64,000 bases of DNA. Origin: Hyperoplus lanceolatus. Its lineage: Eukaryota; Chordata; Actinopteri; Uranoscopiformes; Ammodytidae. The stretch covers positions 22,678,501-22,742,500 of the forward strand of contig CM049406.2 in the NCBI GenBank assembly GCA_026929865.2, in the 5' to 3' direction. The position numbers were made by a program, and so were the translations under genes. Shown here piece after piece: positions 45,501 to 58,870 of the stretch. Below the pieces are notes generated by a model. The model did not search any database, was not told the origin of the DNA, and saw nothing but the letters and a program-made list of their open reading frames with translations. Position 1 is the stretch's first letter, and every line of letters begins with the position of its first letter.

Positions 45501-46112
45501 TATTTAAAAAAAAAAAAAAATTATAATGCTTGAGTAAAGGAGATCCGCCCATATTCTGTGTAAGTGGATCCATACTCTCACTCTAGGGAAAACGGTCGCA
45601 TCAGAAGAACTTTTTGTAGTTGAACAGATGAAATTTTAATATTAAGGTCGCACGGATTGCATTTTGGCTTGCGCTGCGTTACCATAGAGATCACTGACTC
45701 TGAGCCATGGGAAATCTCCGACGTGACTCAATAAAGAAACCCTAGATTATTTACTATTTATCCAAACCACCGAAACCGCAAAAAATATGGGTAGAATTTG
45801 ACTGAACTAGAAACACATTATTTGTATTCTCAATTTTTTTTTATCATTTTGGCTAAAGTGATTTTCCTTTGGGTCTGGAAAAAACCTGTTTGGGTGGCGC
45901 CAAAAATTCCGCTATGAAGAAATCGGACGCAGAGTGAATGTTTGTGACATATCAGAGAATGTTATGACTAGACACGTGAGCTTGGCTCTCGCATATGTTT
46001 CCCATTTATTTGTCTTTGACTTGAGGCCCTGTTTGTATTTATACTGAGTGTGCCCGCTGCATTTCCTGTCTCTCTGACAGCGCTGCTCTGCTGTGTGTGT
46101 GTGTGTGTGTGT

Positions 46113-46186
<74 letters not shown>

Positions 46187-49100
46187 GTGTGTTTTCAGGT
46201 AACCGGAGAGGCTAATGAAAGCCAGGTGTGTGAGGCCCTGAGAAGGTACAGAGACCGCGAGTGTTTCATACGAGAGGCCCTTGTCCATCTCTACAACCTA
46301 ATCACTGACATTGACAAACCGCGACCAGACATGCTGCAGGTACTATGGTTGGCATTGTGTTTAAATTATAATGTTTTGAAGGATAATTCTGGTTTATTAT
46401 TGTTATGATTACATTGTCTCACAAAGTAAATTGCTCAGATCTTGAATGCCGAACAACAATGCTAAAACAATATATAAAGGTAGGTTTAGAAAAGGTTAGG
46501 TAAGCCACTTGATTAAGGTAAAGCTTAGGTACAAGTTCAAACTGTTTAAAGTTAAAGGTGCTCCGAGGAACTTTGAGTTTTTGTTAATTTTGTACCCTTC
46601 ACAAAGTATTCAGGTAAAACTATATGAAAATAGCATTCTTTGCACTGATGGTCTTGTTTGCTGTAACATGTCATGTATGATCATCAGAGGAAAAATAAGA
46701 CCAAATTGCTTTGCAGCCAGCATCAGTAAAAACAACAAACAATACTCACAAGAACATAAAGCACAGACGACAAGTCAGCAATAAATAGATCTGTACAGCT
46801 AAAGTGTCTCCTAACCTGACATTAAAAGTATGTTATTACTAGAAAGGGATTGGAAATAGAAGGTAGAGGCAGATTCTAGTAGAGCATTAAGATTCAAAGC
46901 TGGTTTGAAAAGTAGTGTTTAGGAGGTGGGAGGGTTAAACAATGACTATACTAGAGAGATAACCTGTCCCAGTTCCGGATTCAGTCAAGCAGCTGATCGG
47001 TAGAAAGAAAAACAGTCACCCATATGGGAAAGAAGAGCACACATGCTTCCCCTGCACCCCTCATAACAAAAACACTTTGTTATTCTGGAGCACATGTGAT
47101 TATGACACATGTTTTGCCCTGTAGCTGGTGCTGAGTGGGATGCAGAGCCACCCCTCCTCCCTGAACGTCCACCTGGTGGCCTCAGCGTGTGTGTTCAACC
47201 TGACCACTCAGGACCTGGCAGAGAACATGCCCGTCAGCCTGATCAGCTCCACTGTCACCCAGCTGCTGTATGCTATGAAGACCTTCCCCAACCACCATCA
47301 GGTACGGGGGGGAGGGATATGCTCAGAGTCTCCCATTACGTATACATAACAATATTGTATAGTTACACAACAGCAAACTGGGGCACAATGTGGTTCTGTT
47401 GCTACCAGCTGCCTTCCTCAGATTTTGACCTCATATTTGCCATCTTTGCTGCTACCATTCTGCAACCTTCTTACAGTGTTTGGAGTTAACTTCATACACA
47501 TTTCTTTTTTTTACCCATATTGTTTTTCCTCTCATAAACTATTTCCATCTCTCCAGGTGCAAAAGAATTGTCTGCTGGCGCTCTGCAGCGACTACATCCT
47601 CCAGGACGTCCCGTTTGACAAGTTAGTTTACTCTCTGAGTTGTAATATGATGTACGAGGCCCAGGGCCGCGCAGTAGCCAAGATAAGCAGTGTGCTCATA
47701 GAGTGGCACAATACTGTTTTTCTAACAAATTGTGTGCAAGCTCATATATATTTTGTCTTGGAAATGTAAGTGCCAAAGGAAATAGTTCCTCCAGATGTAA
47801 AAGTGCATACCCAAACTCAAATTCTTTCCCAAGGCTTGTCTCTACATCAATGGTATATTTTTCTAAAACTGTGTGTGTTGCCATGTTACCGTACCTTATG
47901 TCCACACTGTGATCATGGTTCAGGTATTTAGCAGCAACGCTGGTGATTAACTGGCTGAGCAGCCACGAGGATCCGACCCTTCAGAGGATGGCTGTGGCTG
48001 TCATCTCCATTCTGGTGGCCAAGGTCAAGACACTGCTCTCTTAATGTGTATTAAGTCTACTGCAGCAGGGAGATAGCATGGCACCTGTTAGTCCCACTTA
48101 TTAAGAGCCTCGTGCCTCAGTGTGTGTGTGTGTGAGTGTGTGTTGCACCTCTGTGACCCTAGCTCCAACAGTCGGCTTTATGCTTTCATTTAGTCCAGTT
48201 AAGTGGGAAGCGATTTCTCTGTGCGATTAAAAGCACTGTTTGTTGTAGTTAGATATTTGGGAAAATGGGTAGAATTCAAAAAAGCACGACTCAACTATTT
48301 GTTTAATTTGCAGTTGTCTACAGAGGAGACCGCTCAGCTCGGCAAGGACGTCTTCATTATGAAGGTACTTTGACACTTTAGAGTATTTAGCTTCCCGGCT
48401 TGGCACTAGATATGTGTAAGTGTATTTCGAGTTCTCTCTGTATCTCTCACCTGCTATATTTTCCATTGCCTCCCTACTGTGTGCACCCGTTTACCCCAGT
48501 CCTCCCATTGCACCAAGCATCCATCTTTCTCAGTTCACTGTTACCCCATTATTTACTCAACTCCATAGTTCTCTCTTTGTGTATTGTATGTAATCAAGCT
48601 TCCCTCTACACTTCAGTTATTTTTTTGTGTATTTTATTTCTGGGGTCTCTTAATGATATGTAAACAATTTTATACAACCGCAAAATAAAGTTTCTCATTA
48701 GCCTAAACATTATTATTTTCAAACATTCATATCCTTTTTCTCATTTTTGGCTGACCTACCATCCATCTCTTCTTCCCACTACCTCTCACGTTTGTATCCG
48801 TCTCACAGCAGCTGCTGGCAATAGTGCAGCAGAAAGCCATGGTGGGAGTGGTGGACTCCACTCTGAAGTTTGCCCTGAGCGCTCTGTGGAACCTGACAGA
48901 CGAGATGCCCAATGCCGCTCGCAACTTCATCGAGTGCCAGGGCCTGGAGCTGTACGAGGAGGTTCTGGAGGTGAAGGAGCCCCAGAAATACACATTTTAA
49001 TGGTGGAGTCAGCCATTTTGGAGAACGCTTGTTAAAAAAATTGCTTTAAGTCAAAATCTGTATACCTCCCCACGGTACCCTGTCTGTCCATACTGTGTGT

Positions 49101-51639
49101 GTGCACTGAAAAAAAAATCTGGTGATAATACACAGCCTAGGCTCTGTAAACCGGTATGTAAACAAAGGGGGGCCATTGTAGCTAGCAACAAGCCTGTTTT
49201 GGAGAGATGCACTGATTTTGACAAAAAAAAAAGTTTTTGACAACAAGCATTCTCCAGAATTGCTGACTCCCCCTTTTAATTAGGAACATGCAGCACCCAC
49301 ACAGAGGGTCAAAAAACATTTCCACTCTTATGCCGTTACTTTTTTGTGTTGCAGTCCTACTACACCGAACCTTCGGTTCAGCAGAAAGTCCTTGGCCTCC
49401 TGGTGGGTTAAGTGTGTGTGTGTTTGTGTTGAGTGTTTTGTTTTTTATTGTATGTTGTTTTTTTTAATTGTGTGTTGATGTTTTTATAGCTTGTTTAAAT
49501 TAAGAAGTGATTGCAGTGTTTACAGCAGATTGTGCTCATTTTCTTGAAGCAATCACTCCCACATGCAGGGTGTAATGCTGTATTTCCCCAAACGTTTTCC
49601 AATTATTTGACCTAGACTAGAGGAATCAAAATCAAATCCGTCTGTTGGCAATCCGACACAAAATAGTTCTTGTATCCTTTCTGGCCGTATCACCTATGTG
49701 CAAATTTACATCCAACACTATAATGGCATGTTATCGCTGCTACCATTTGTCTTGCTGTGTGTCAGAACAACATAGCAGAGGTGGAGGTGTTACAGGCAGA
49801 CCTGATGGAGGAAGACCTGCTGGAGCACATCCTCAGCCTGCTGAAGGACTCCCAGGTAGAGGTGGGCGTGCGCTACTTTGCAGGAGGGATTCTGGCCCAC
49901 CTCGCATCCAGACCAGAGGTTTGGAGCCTGGGCGAAGAGCTACGTAGCACTATACTGGAGCAGCTGGTGCGTGGCGAGAATCAGTCTAGGGTTTTCTGGT
50001 TTGCATTTATTTAACAGACAGTTAAATTCACCAGTTGGCCCATTTCAACAGTGTCTCTCTTTCTTTTGCAGCATGCATCCATAATGACATGGACCCAACT
50101 GGAAAGAGAAATGGTCTCTTACCGGTGAGAGAAAAAAAAAATACCTAGAAGAAAGAAAGCTTTGTAGAGAGGCAGAGTCATCTTTAATGCATTTCCTCAT
50201 CCAGTCTGTTCAATTCATCATCAAATGAGTGAGCTACACGTTGCGTAACACTTCATTTAAATAAGTTCCCATCAATAATACATCCTACGTTTGCTCTCAG
50301 CAGTCTTACATAAAAGTTGGCCCCGCTGTTGCTGATTGAACACAATCGTAATTAATTGTATTGGCACTATTTGGGAAAGCACTTTAAACTCTATTGAAAA
50401 TCATTTGCTCCGTGTGACACCTCAGTTTACATTCCCCGGGACAGCATCAGTGCCAAAGAAAATCGACTGTCTGGTAGTTCAAATTACGCACAAAAGTACA
50501 ACATTTTCTTCCTTGTGTCCACATTTCAGGTCGTTCCATCCATTTGGCCCTCTGCTGCAGACCTGTCAGCCCTCAGGAGTGCAGCTGTGGGCTGTCTGGG
50601 CGATCCATCTGGTCTGCAGTCAAAACAGTAAGACACATAAACAGCCTGCTGTGGGGATATCAGTAGGGGGAGGTTGACTATGGAGAGCACTGTGGGTGGA
50701 ATAGCAGGGGCGAGCAAGTTAACACTTATTTGTCATACAGCACTGTCTGTGTATTACAAACTGAAGCTGCAAAGGTTTTGCTATTATTCTGATTAATAAC
50801 TATTATGATAATCAATCCATCATTAAAGCAATGTAAGCCTCTCAAATATGAAGATGGTTAATTATCATATTATAGTTCTATATATTTTTCACTATATTTT
50901 GACATTTTATGGAATAAACAATTATAGGGGGAGTCGGCAGATCCGGAGAATTCTTGTTATGTTGTCAAAACCCCTATTCGTCAAAATCAGTGAATATCTC
51001 CTCACAATCTGCAGCCTGTACATGCTCTGAAAGAAAATCCAGTGTTATTACACAACCTAGGCTCTGTAAACGGGTATATTGCTAGCTACGGTGGGCACCT
51101 TTGTTTACATACGCTTTGTTAACATACCAGTTTACAGAGCCTAGGCTGTGTATTAACGCCATTTTTTCTTCGCACAAAGTAAATTGGTGGTGGATCGTAA
51201 GGAGATATTCACTGATTTTGACAAAAAGTGCTTTTGATTAGCGTCAACCTTTAATTGATAGAAACATTAGTTGCCGGCCTAAACATTACCCATTTTGATG
51301 TCAAACAGGATTGTTTGTTGTCCTATTTTATCACTTTACATGTGCCACATCAGGTGCACCCTATGCAATGTTAAATGTTTCATATGGACTTCTTCATAGT
51401 ATAAATATTCAGATAGGGGTTTTGCTCTATCACTTTACATTTTAATCTCATCTCTCTATCCCCTAGCTCCACATTACAGCAGCATGCTGGATAGGGAAGG
51501 TGTGACTGAACTTCTGAAGGCTTTGGCCGCACATCCCCAAACACACAGGGACATCAAAGGACTATCAGACAGCATCTTGCGCATGGTAGTTCGTCACCCA
51601 GGGCCCCTCAACAACCAGACGCGACCTCAAAACTCTTGA
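42542..51639 (+). CDS. zyg11: ZYG11-family CUL2 ubiquitin-ligase substrate receptor (14 exons)
   Basis: Exons: 42542-42544, 43444-43609, 44602-45383, 46199-46339, 47125-47301, 47557-47621, 47924-48023, 48314-48364, 48809-48970, 49355-49402, 49766-49966, 50072-50124, 50530-50627 and 51467-51639. The sum is 2220 nt (739 residues plus stop), and all phases agree. Human ZYG11B is about 744. The N-terminal box (LCDLCLAKVCRSLDALC, FPQEMADQLL) is followed by leucine-rich repeats (about 90-300, LPQLESLDISSS, VSLDISGRKGVTE) and armadillo-like repeats to the end. The family recruits substrates with N-terminal glycine to CUL2-Elongin BC. The peptide-pocket residues known from human ZYG11B (W522, N523, D526, N567, E570) fall at the same numbers here (WNLTDE, NNIAEV). 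Exon 1 appears to encode only Met. Resemblance is to ZYG11A/B rather than ZER1; I cannot tell which fish paralogue it is. Confidence 0.93.
42562..42667. repeat. two (GT)n tracts at the zyg11-like first donor
   Basis: GT tracts at about 42562-42595 and 42645-42667 begin 17 bp after the exon 1 donor (GTGAGT at 42545). Translations across them are artefacts. Confidence 0.9.
43150..43275. repeat. fragment of a common teleost repeat
   Basis: The phrase GTGCCTTGCTCAAGGACACA with upstream GGGTCAGCCATTACGGCACCC is one I associate with a widespread fish interspersed repeat. It lies in intron 1 of the zyg11-like gene. Ends are uncertain. Confidence 0.4.
43864..44537. repeat. palindromic MITE family, copy 3, split by another MITE
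   Basis: The left end AAAGGTGGAGGCAGCGATTC stops at 43883. The family sequence resumes at about 44244 (GAATGCTTCTTGTCAAAAT) and ends ATCGCTGACTCCACCTTTT near 44537, 64 bp before the exon 3 acceptor of the zyg11-like gene. The intervening 352 bp is a different element. Confidence 0.8.
43888..44239. mobile_element. piggyBac-like MITE nested in the palindromic MITE
   Basis: TTAA flanks both sides (43884-43887 and 44240-44243). The ends are inverted: AGGGGCAGTGTGTAATATGA at the left, and the right end reverse-complements to AGGGACACTGTGTAACATTT. A TTAA target and short inverted ends fit piggyBac-derived MITEs. There is no coding capacity. Confidence 0.65.
46095..46186. repeat. (TG)n microsatellite next to a splice acceptor
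   Basis: The TG tract ends about 12 bp before the exon 4 acceptor (46197-46198) of the zyg11-like gene and replaces a normal polypyrimidine tract. Long TG tracts at acceptors can change exon inclusion. Confidence 0.95.
48998..49278. repeat. palindromic MITE family, copy 4
   Basis: In intron 9 of the zyg11-like gene, starting 27 bp after the exon 9 donor. It begins TAATGGTGGAGTCAGCCATT and ends TCCAGAATTGCTGACTCCCC. The interior includes CACAGCCTAGGCTCTGTAAA. Confidence 0.8.
50926..51254. repeat. palindromic MITE family, copy 5 (most complete interior)
   Basis: In intron 13 of the zyg11-like gene. It contains both inverse landmarks CAACCTAGGCTCTGTAAACG and CAGTTTACAGAGCCTAGGCT around a central ACATAC/TAACATA region. 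The family is therefore one long hairpin. The outer ends are mutated (GGGGGAGTCGGCAG and GCGTCAACCTTT). Confidence 0.75.
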
Positions 51640-51960
51640 CAAAAGGACGATTTCTTGTATTTGAGCTGTGACAAATGTGCTCGATTTCAGTTTGCAGATA
51701 AGTACAGACATTTCTTGTCAATCTGGCTTGGAATTCAAGTTAAATTGATCTAATTATGAACTATGTATATTATAGAGAGAGTATTTGTATCTATGTCATT
51801 GTCTACTTTTAAACTGTTGATATAGTTTGAAATCCTTTTGGAAACTAAAGAAAGGCTGTTTACAGACCATAGTGAAAGTCCTGATGAATATGTGCACTAA
51901 TTAATATGAGGTCAATTTGCTGTGAAGTCTAAAAAAATGTGACCTTATGAAAGCGTTCCA

Positions 51961-51966
51961 AATAAA
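51961..51966 (+). terminator. polyadenylation signal of the zyg11-like gene
   Basis: AATAAA about 320 bp after the stop codon at 51639, followed by a GT-rich stretch (GCCTGTGTGTTTG at about 51982). Confidence 0.65.
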
Positions 51967-53035
51967 CTAAAGGTAGAGAAAGCCTGTGTGTTTGAAGTCA
52001 TGCATAATTCCAAAACCTGTCACTAGAGGGTGCTTTAGTAATAACTATGGCCTACGGGCTGTCTTGCCCTCCTTATAAGATCGGTTAAATTTCATCATAA
52101 AAGGCATATATTAAGCAGCAAAAATTCGAAACCATCTAAATCTGGTGTGTTTATCAGTCTGTAGCAAGGGCCTCATTATAAAGCAGGGTGCTCTAAAATA
52201 AGTTATCTCCTCTTCCTCTTGCCGTCTCTCTCACCCCCGGGTGTCCTGAATAAGGAATTCATTATATTTTATGTAACACTGCTGGAAGACAGAACTGCTC
52301 CTAAACATCTTCACAGTCTATTCTAAGTTGCTCTATAAATAATTAATGGATTAACATCCTCACATGAATCATTTTGAATTGTGCCACACCACATTCAACT
52401 TTTAGGTGTCAAATGTCTTTGATTTACTTTTCTAAAACCCATCAAAGGAATTCAAAGGGCTCTGGCGAATAGGATATGTCTCTGCGTGCTTGTGATTCAG
52501 CCAAGTGAGTCGTCTCCTTGCCAGTTATAAGTGAGAAAAGAACTGTGTGTAAACTGATCCGGGGTCAGTGTTTAGCAATGTCTCCGACACCTCAAAACAT
52601 TAATGTCACACCGGTAGCCATGTGTGGGATCAAAAGGTCAAGTGTGCATGGTGTGGCGCTACCATGACAAGATCAAGGCAAGTCATGGGGATGGGAAAAT
52701 CCTACTGCTTGCCAGGGGCTGTAGGTTATTCTATAGCGTGGATGGTGACTTTGCACGGGTGTCTGTTGTGCACGTGGAAAACGTAGCATGTGAGGAAATG
52801 AGTTGAACAAAAGAGCTTAATGTTCGTCCTGGTGTGCATTGCGTTAATCAGGTGTTGAGTTTCTGTTTGCGGCTCAGCGATTAACGTGAATATTCAAGAG
52901 ACACACGAGACAGACACACAAAGAAAGACGTGTCAAATAGCATCCTCCTTTTAGAGTAGTTCATCAATTTGGGAAATGGCCTTTTTTGCTTTCTTTGCAG
53001 AGATGCATAGAAGTTGATTACCCACTCTCATCTCT

Positions 53036-53480
53036 GTGCGTTAAATACAAAGTGACCGCTAGTTAGCCTAGCGTTGCATTAGGACTGGAAATAGGGGGAA
53101 AACAGCTAGCCATGTCTTTCGAAAGGAAACAAAATCGGACCTCTTAAAAGAATTATCAACTCATTATATCTTGTATCTCTAAATTAGAACAAAAAAGATA
53201 AGTATAAAGATGTCCAGTTGTGGTTTTACTCCAGGAAATCACTGCTAGTGTAAGGGCCAGTAGTTGCTTTTTTTTTTTTGGTATCGATTAAACAAACAAG
53301 ATACGATATGTGAATTTGTGAGCTTTCGAAATACCTTTTTAGATGGATTTTATCTTATTGTTTTACGCTGAACTAGCCTCAAATTTACCGTAGAGACAGG
53401 AAAGTGGTGTCACATCTCATTTAACTATAGACAAGAAAGCAAATAAGCATATTTCTAAAAGTGTCAAAGTGCTCCTTTGA
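53036..53480 (+). repeat. common teleost interspersed repeat (copy 2)
   Basis: Shows GCTAGTTAGCCTAGCGTTGC, GGACTGGAAATAGGGGGAAA and CAGCTAGCCATGTCT, then a run to TATATCTTGTATCTC, in the order of the family. A reverse-oriented end (AAGCAAATAAGCATATTTCT) closes it near 53476. Ends are approximate. Confidence 0.5.
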
Positions 53481-55289
53481 GAGAACAGAAGGATAAGTAT
53501 GGGCAAAAAGATCGAAATAGAGATGTCTGCAGGGAAATTGACAGGTTCAAAAATAGGATTTATGGCCAAAAATATCTTAAGACTGATTAAATTAAGCGTG
53601 GGCTGGATGCAGCAGATAAGGAGAATGGAGTTGGTCAAAGGAAATTAACAAACCCCTCGGGCTCCACGACTGCTTGTGCAAAAATATCACATACCCCATT
53701 TCCCCTTCTCAGTTTAAAATATAATTGTGCTGCTTTTTGGTGAGAGCTTAGCGTGAGCAAGCATCTCGTTATCTCACTCGTGCAGCCTGTTCCATTGGAT
53801 TAACATAACTGGAAACTGGTCAGAATCCCAGAATACACTAATGTACAAGGGAACAATCTCTCCAGCTGCGAGCATAAGTACGTGTGTGTGCACTTGTGTG
53901 GCAGTGTTCTCAGTGCTCGTGTGTATTCGTACAGCTTTATCTGTGAGCTAACGAGGGCCCTTAGTTTTTAGACCATAAGGCAGACATACAGGTTTTTTGA
54001 TTGGACGCTAATTAGACACTCACTAACCTTTTGAAATACCCAGAGGGCAGAAGAGGGGAAAAGTACATTCAAAGAACATAAAGGGAGGTCGAACAACAAG
54101 GGGAAAAAATCAAATAACCCACTTCTCCTGGCAGAACTGCGATGCACAAAATGACAAAGCATCTCTTCTCAAATGACCTTTAATTGCTGGGGAAGTATAC
54201 AGAGTTGGCAGACAGGCCTTGGGGCCCGTATGCAGATGATATGTAACGGCAGATTGACCATCATCCTCTCTGCCAAGTGAAGGGGCTTCCTCCCTCACCC
54301 TCAATCGATAGTCAATTTGGCAGAGGAGGGCTAAGTTGAGCTTGTCGATATAAAGTTCAATAGAAAAACAAAAATAATCTGACAGAGGGTCGAACGCGAT
54401 CATTTCATTAAATTGAAATAAATCCTAGCTGATAATAAAAGCTTCCTGATAATCATTTCATCATGATGAGCAAAAACAACCAGCCCTTTTGTGGATTCAC
54501 TTCCCTCTTCTGAGCTTCAGTGTGGTCAAAAATGTGAAGTGAGAAATACTTCAAGCAAAAGAAAGAACAAAACGGGAGCATTCACTGTAGTCTGTATGTT
54601 TACGATGATATGCATATGAATGTGTATTAAACTCAATATAAGTTGCAACTCAATATAGTGTAGCATAGTGGTTTGTTGGACTTAGCTTTTGGTGCTGTCA
54701 TCCATATGCGGCTGTGATTAATAATCAATGATTGTTAAAATAACCGAAACACAGGCACCAGTCTCCGGAAATGTATCCCTCATTTAGAACTTTGGTGAGT
54801 CACGCCATTGATCCACGACGGAAGGATTTTCTTCCAATTTTGCCCTTGTTTAAGTGTGAGTGAGCGCACGTCTAAGTTGATGTGTCAGAAGGCTATTATG
54901 GTCGGTTAGAGCCACTCTTGACTTGACGTCACATCTCCCATCTGCTGGCCTTTTACACTCAGCTCAGTATAGATGCATACAATGGGGGGGGGAAACACAC
55001 ACAACTGTAAGATCAACGGGCAGGAAACAAGCCTGGAGGAGCTTCCGCATCCAAAAGCTGTGTGCATTTGCTCGTCTAATCACTGAACCGGCTTGCTGTC
55101 ACAGCTGTGCTACTGATGTGGCCATAGCCAGCTGAGTGCATCTCTGTCCTCAAGCACATCATGACCATTACCTCAGCCAGCAGGGCCGGTGAATGATGGC
55201 ACACAGAGACCAAAATCAACCAGTTTCAAGCACAACAACAACATACCCATTATTGCCACTATATGTCAACTCAAAGCTGTAGTACAACA

Positions 55290-55500
55290 TGTTTGGGAAA
55301 TGTGCTCATGTTTTTTTCTTCCCAAGAGTTAGGTGAAAAGGTTGTTGTATTATTTGAATGTCTGTATGCTGAAGCTACAGCCAGTAGCTTAGCTTAAAAT
55401 AAAAAATGGAAGCAGGAGGAAACCGCGAGCCTGACTCTGTGAAAACCTAACAATGGGGGGAACTAAATGTATTAAATCCATTCAAAGGATAAGTGTAAAA
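55290..55500 (+). repeat. common teleost interspersed repeat (copy 3)
   Basis: TTTGGGAAATGTGCTCATG, CTTCCCAAGAGTTAGGTG, then GAAGCTACAGCCAGTAGCTT and AGCTTAAAATAAAAAATGGA follow the family order. Confidence 0.5.
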
Positions 55501-58500
55501 AGGTCAATTATAAGGAGAAATTAATTCCCGGGTTGTGTCTGAAATCACTCCCTCGTTCACTCACTCACAACTCCCTAGACATTCAACAGTGATCAGTAAA
55601 TATAGAGAGGTCATTCACACGAGTCCTCGTCATTTTTCACTGACAGGTATTCTGTTGTCCAGCTGTTATTTATTATTGTGTCATTGTTAGAATGCAAGAA
55701 GGCAGAGACAGTGAATGATTTCGGAGACATCCTAAGTCAAATGGAGAGCTTTAAAAGTGCCAGTAGGTTTGTGTACATTTGGTCAGAGCCAGGATAACTG
55801 TTTCTTTGTCATGAAAGCAAATAAGCATATTTTCCAAAACATCTTTTTTGATGTTGTTTGTTTTTTTTTATGAGAAGATGCTGTTTTGGTTGCCAGCAGT
55901 AATGTAGTTTAAGTGAGAGTAGAGCACTTGTAAGCTTTTACACAGTGCACTGTGCTCACAGGTGATTCCTGTTGGGGTCGGTAATGCACTGATGCTTTTA
56001 TCTCTGAACACAATGCATACATGTGCCTAAAATATGTCTGAGTTTGCCGTGTGGGAGAGTAAAAAGGGTCCGCAGTCTCCATTTCAGCTCATCCACTTAG
56101 TGTATTTTTGAAGCTGGCATATTCAGCTTACCTTAGCTTTAGGGCCTTACAAGTGCCCATATGGAACAAAAGCTGTCAATACCAAGAGTTTCCACGGCCA
56201 AGAATAGAAAATATGTACATGTTTATTAAGAAAGGGAGACATGTGACTGACTTTTCCCTAGTCATTCAATCCGCCTTGCTGACATGAATTGGGGCAACCA
56301 GCTATCCTATTACCAGGCCGCACTCTCATGTTTGCCTGTGGCGTCACATGGCCTGATCAGTGTGCTTCCTAGAACGCAATACACCATCACAGTTGAGACA
56401 TATATGCATGTGTTGTGTGTAGATATAAATGAGAGTTTACATCACAGACCTCCATAGACATGCACATTAGGCAACACATTTTGTATACACCGAAGGAGCC
56501 CATGCAAATATTACATCCAAAGCCACGAGAGTAACCAGCCACCATTGACTGAAATGCTAACAAGCATATCTCAGCATACTGCTTCGGTAGGCAACTTACA
56601 TGTACAGTACACGGGTCACTATTTTGGATCGACACTTCTGGCATCCAATTACGTATGCTATGCCGGGGAAGTATGTTTAGATGCATAGATATGTATGAGC
56701 CGGGATTACTCCCATATTTGACGAAAAAGAGTGCAAGCAAAAACAGACGTACACATCCGGTTCCCACCACTTTCTCACTTATTGCAACAACAAAAACATT
56801 ACTTTTCACTGCAGGGAAAGCAAATGTGCAATTAAAATCACTTTTGATGCATGACACCAGATCCCTTTACCCTCTAATGCTATCATAAGTCAAACACTGA
56901 CACTACAGAGTCCATCCACAATACTGTATGTTACACAGTTGTTTTACTGTTCTGTTCCAGTCAGTCCATAGTTGGACAATCCAACAGCTAAAAAAGACAC
57001 ATAGAGAGACGTAGACATTTTGACATGTCACAGCAGTTACTGATAACATTACCTATGACTCTGTTATATTCCTTTAACACTTTAAGCCGTGATAATGTGA
57101 TAGTGAGTCAGCATGCACAACACCAGGACCCTGAAACTGAAACAGCTAGATTGAATTCAGCCGCCATTCATTTTATTATCTACACACCTAAAGTGTCAAA
57201 ATGTCTTCTGTGGAAAAGGAATTTTTGATTTAAAGATGGGGGGGGGGAATCTGCTGGTCCAAACATTTTGAGAGGATATCCCTTCTTCTCAGGTCACTCA
57301 AAGGTAAAATGTAGTTCTTCAATGAAAAAATCCCAGACATATAAGATTATACAGATACAGTAAACACACAGAGGACAACCTATCGGAGCAGCTTTCTGAT
57401 TGATAGCTCTCGCCCAAACAAGATTATTTTTTTCACAACTAAGTTAATAACAGTCAATGTGAGAGATAACTATAAGCAAATATGGAAGTGGTCATTCTGC
57501 TCCAAATTTGCGATCAGGGACGTTGCAAACTGCAGGTGTAGATATTTACCATTGGAATCTAAAATGATCCTTTCACATTTTTTTTCCTGACAGCAGTGTC
57601 TTTGCTATTGCTGTAAAACTGTTAAAATCGTAGATTTGGTAAACACCAGCTTTTATGTAATTTCACTCAATTTGAAATGTAAATACAAAGTAAATCACTT
57701 TACTTAGCAATAAGGAGCATGGTCGTTTTAAGAAATTAAATCATTATGTTTAGCATCTTTTGCATTAAATCCTTCAGCCTCAAAGCTTGTTACCATCTCA
57801 TAAGACTTTTCGGTGCATCAACAGCGCATGCAGAAAACGATAGGTCACTGCACTCAAACCTGTTAGTTACCAAACAAAGAGCGGCTGACTCAGAAATCAA
57901 ATATCCCACTTTCCTGTTTACTTGCCATCTAGCAGGGGCCCACTGCCAAAAACGACCTCAGCAGTTGGCTCCCAAATTCACAAATAGATCTGCAACACAA
58001 AATCATTGACTGCAGTTTGTTTTCTGGATAAGAACTAACCGTAAGAAGCAACACACCACTGGACCATAGAATGACACGCATACGTTGCCTGCAAAGGCTC
58101 GGACACACATACAGCTACACAGTATACTCTGATGTGTCCATGTGTATGCACACATTTGTTCTCCTACACAGACACACAGTATGCATTGTGTCACTGCATG
58201 TTATCATTTTCCTTGCGTACCTATGGGGAGATTGCCCACACAACATAAAATGTCACACAAAGAGGTTGGATGCAATGTGTATATGCTTGCTGCATCATGG
58301 AGGTCAACTGTTGACCGGTTTGTGTGCCATTAATGCTAATTAAGTAGGGTCTAAAGTTAGATTGTCAGATGAATTGGTAGAAGGTGTAACCGACCAATTA
58401 GTAAACAAACAAACAATTAAACCAAGTATTCTCTGTTTATTGAAAAACAGCTTTTGTGTTTAGGTTTTATTCTCTACATCTCTGATTTTGTGAATAGACC

Positions 58501-58611
58501 TTATGTTCCACACAAATTAACAATGGTTTCAAACACTACTTTTAGATGGGTGATGGTACTTTGATGGGTGACTTATTGCTGCTCCATAGTTAGTCTTACC
58601 AGGTGATGGTT

Positions 58612-58870
58612 AAAAAAATAGTTTGACTTTTTTGATAACTGGTGTCATTCGCTTTCTTCCCAAGAGTTAGATAAGACGATAGATACCACTGTCATATCAG
58701 TCTGTTAATTATAAAGCTACAGCCACCAGCTGCTTAGCTTAGCTTAGCATAAAGACGGTAAACAGCCAAACAGGGGCACTGCTGGACTGGCTTTTGTGAA
58801 AAGTTAGGAAAATACACCTGCCAGCACCCCTTAGAATTTACCAATGAACATATAATTCAGCACAAAATTC
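58612..58870 (+). repeat. common teleost interspersed repeat (copy 4)
   Basis: CGCTTTCTTCCCAAGAGTTA, GATAAGACGATAGATACCAC, AAGCTACAGCCACCAGCTGC and TTAGCTTAGCATAAAGACGG appear in order. This is the clearest copy of the family here. Confidence 0.6.
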
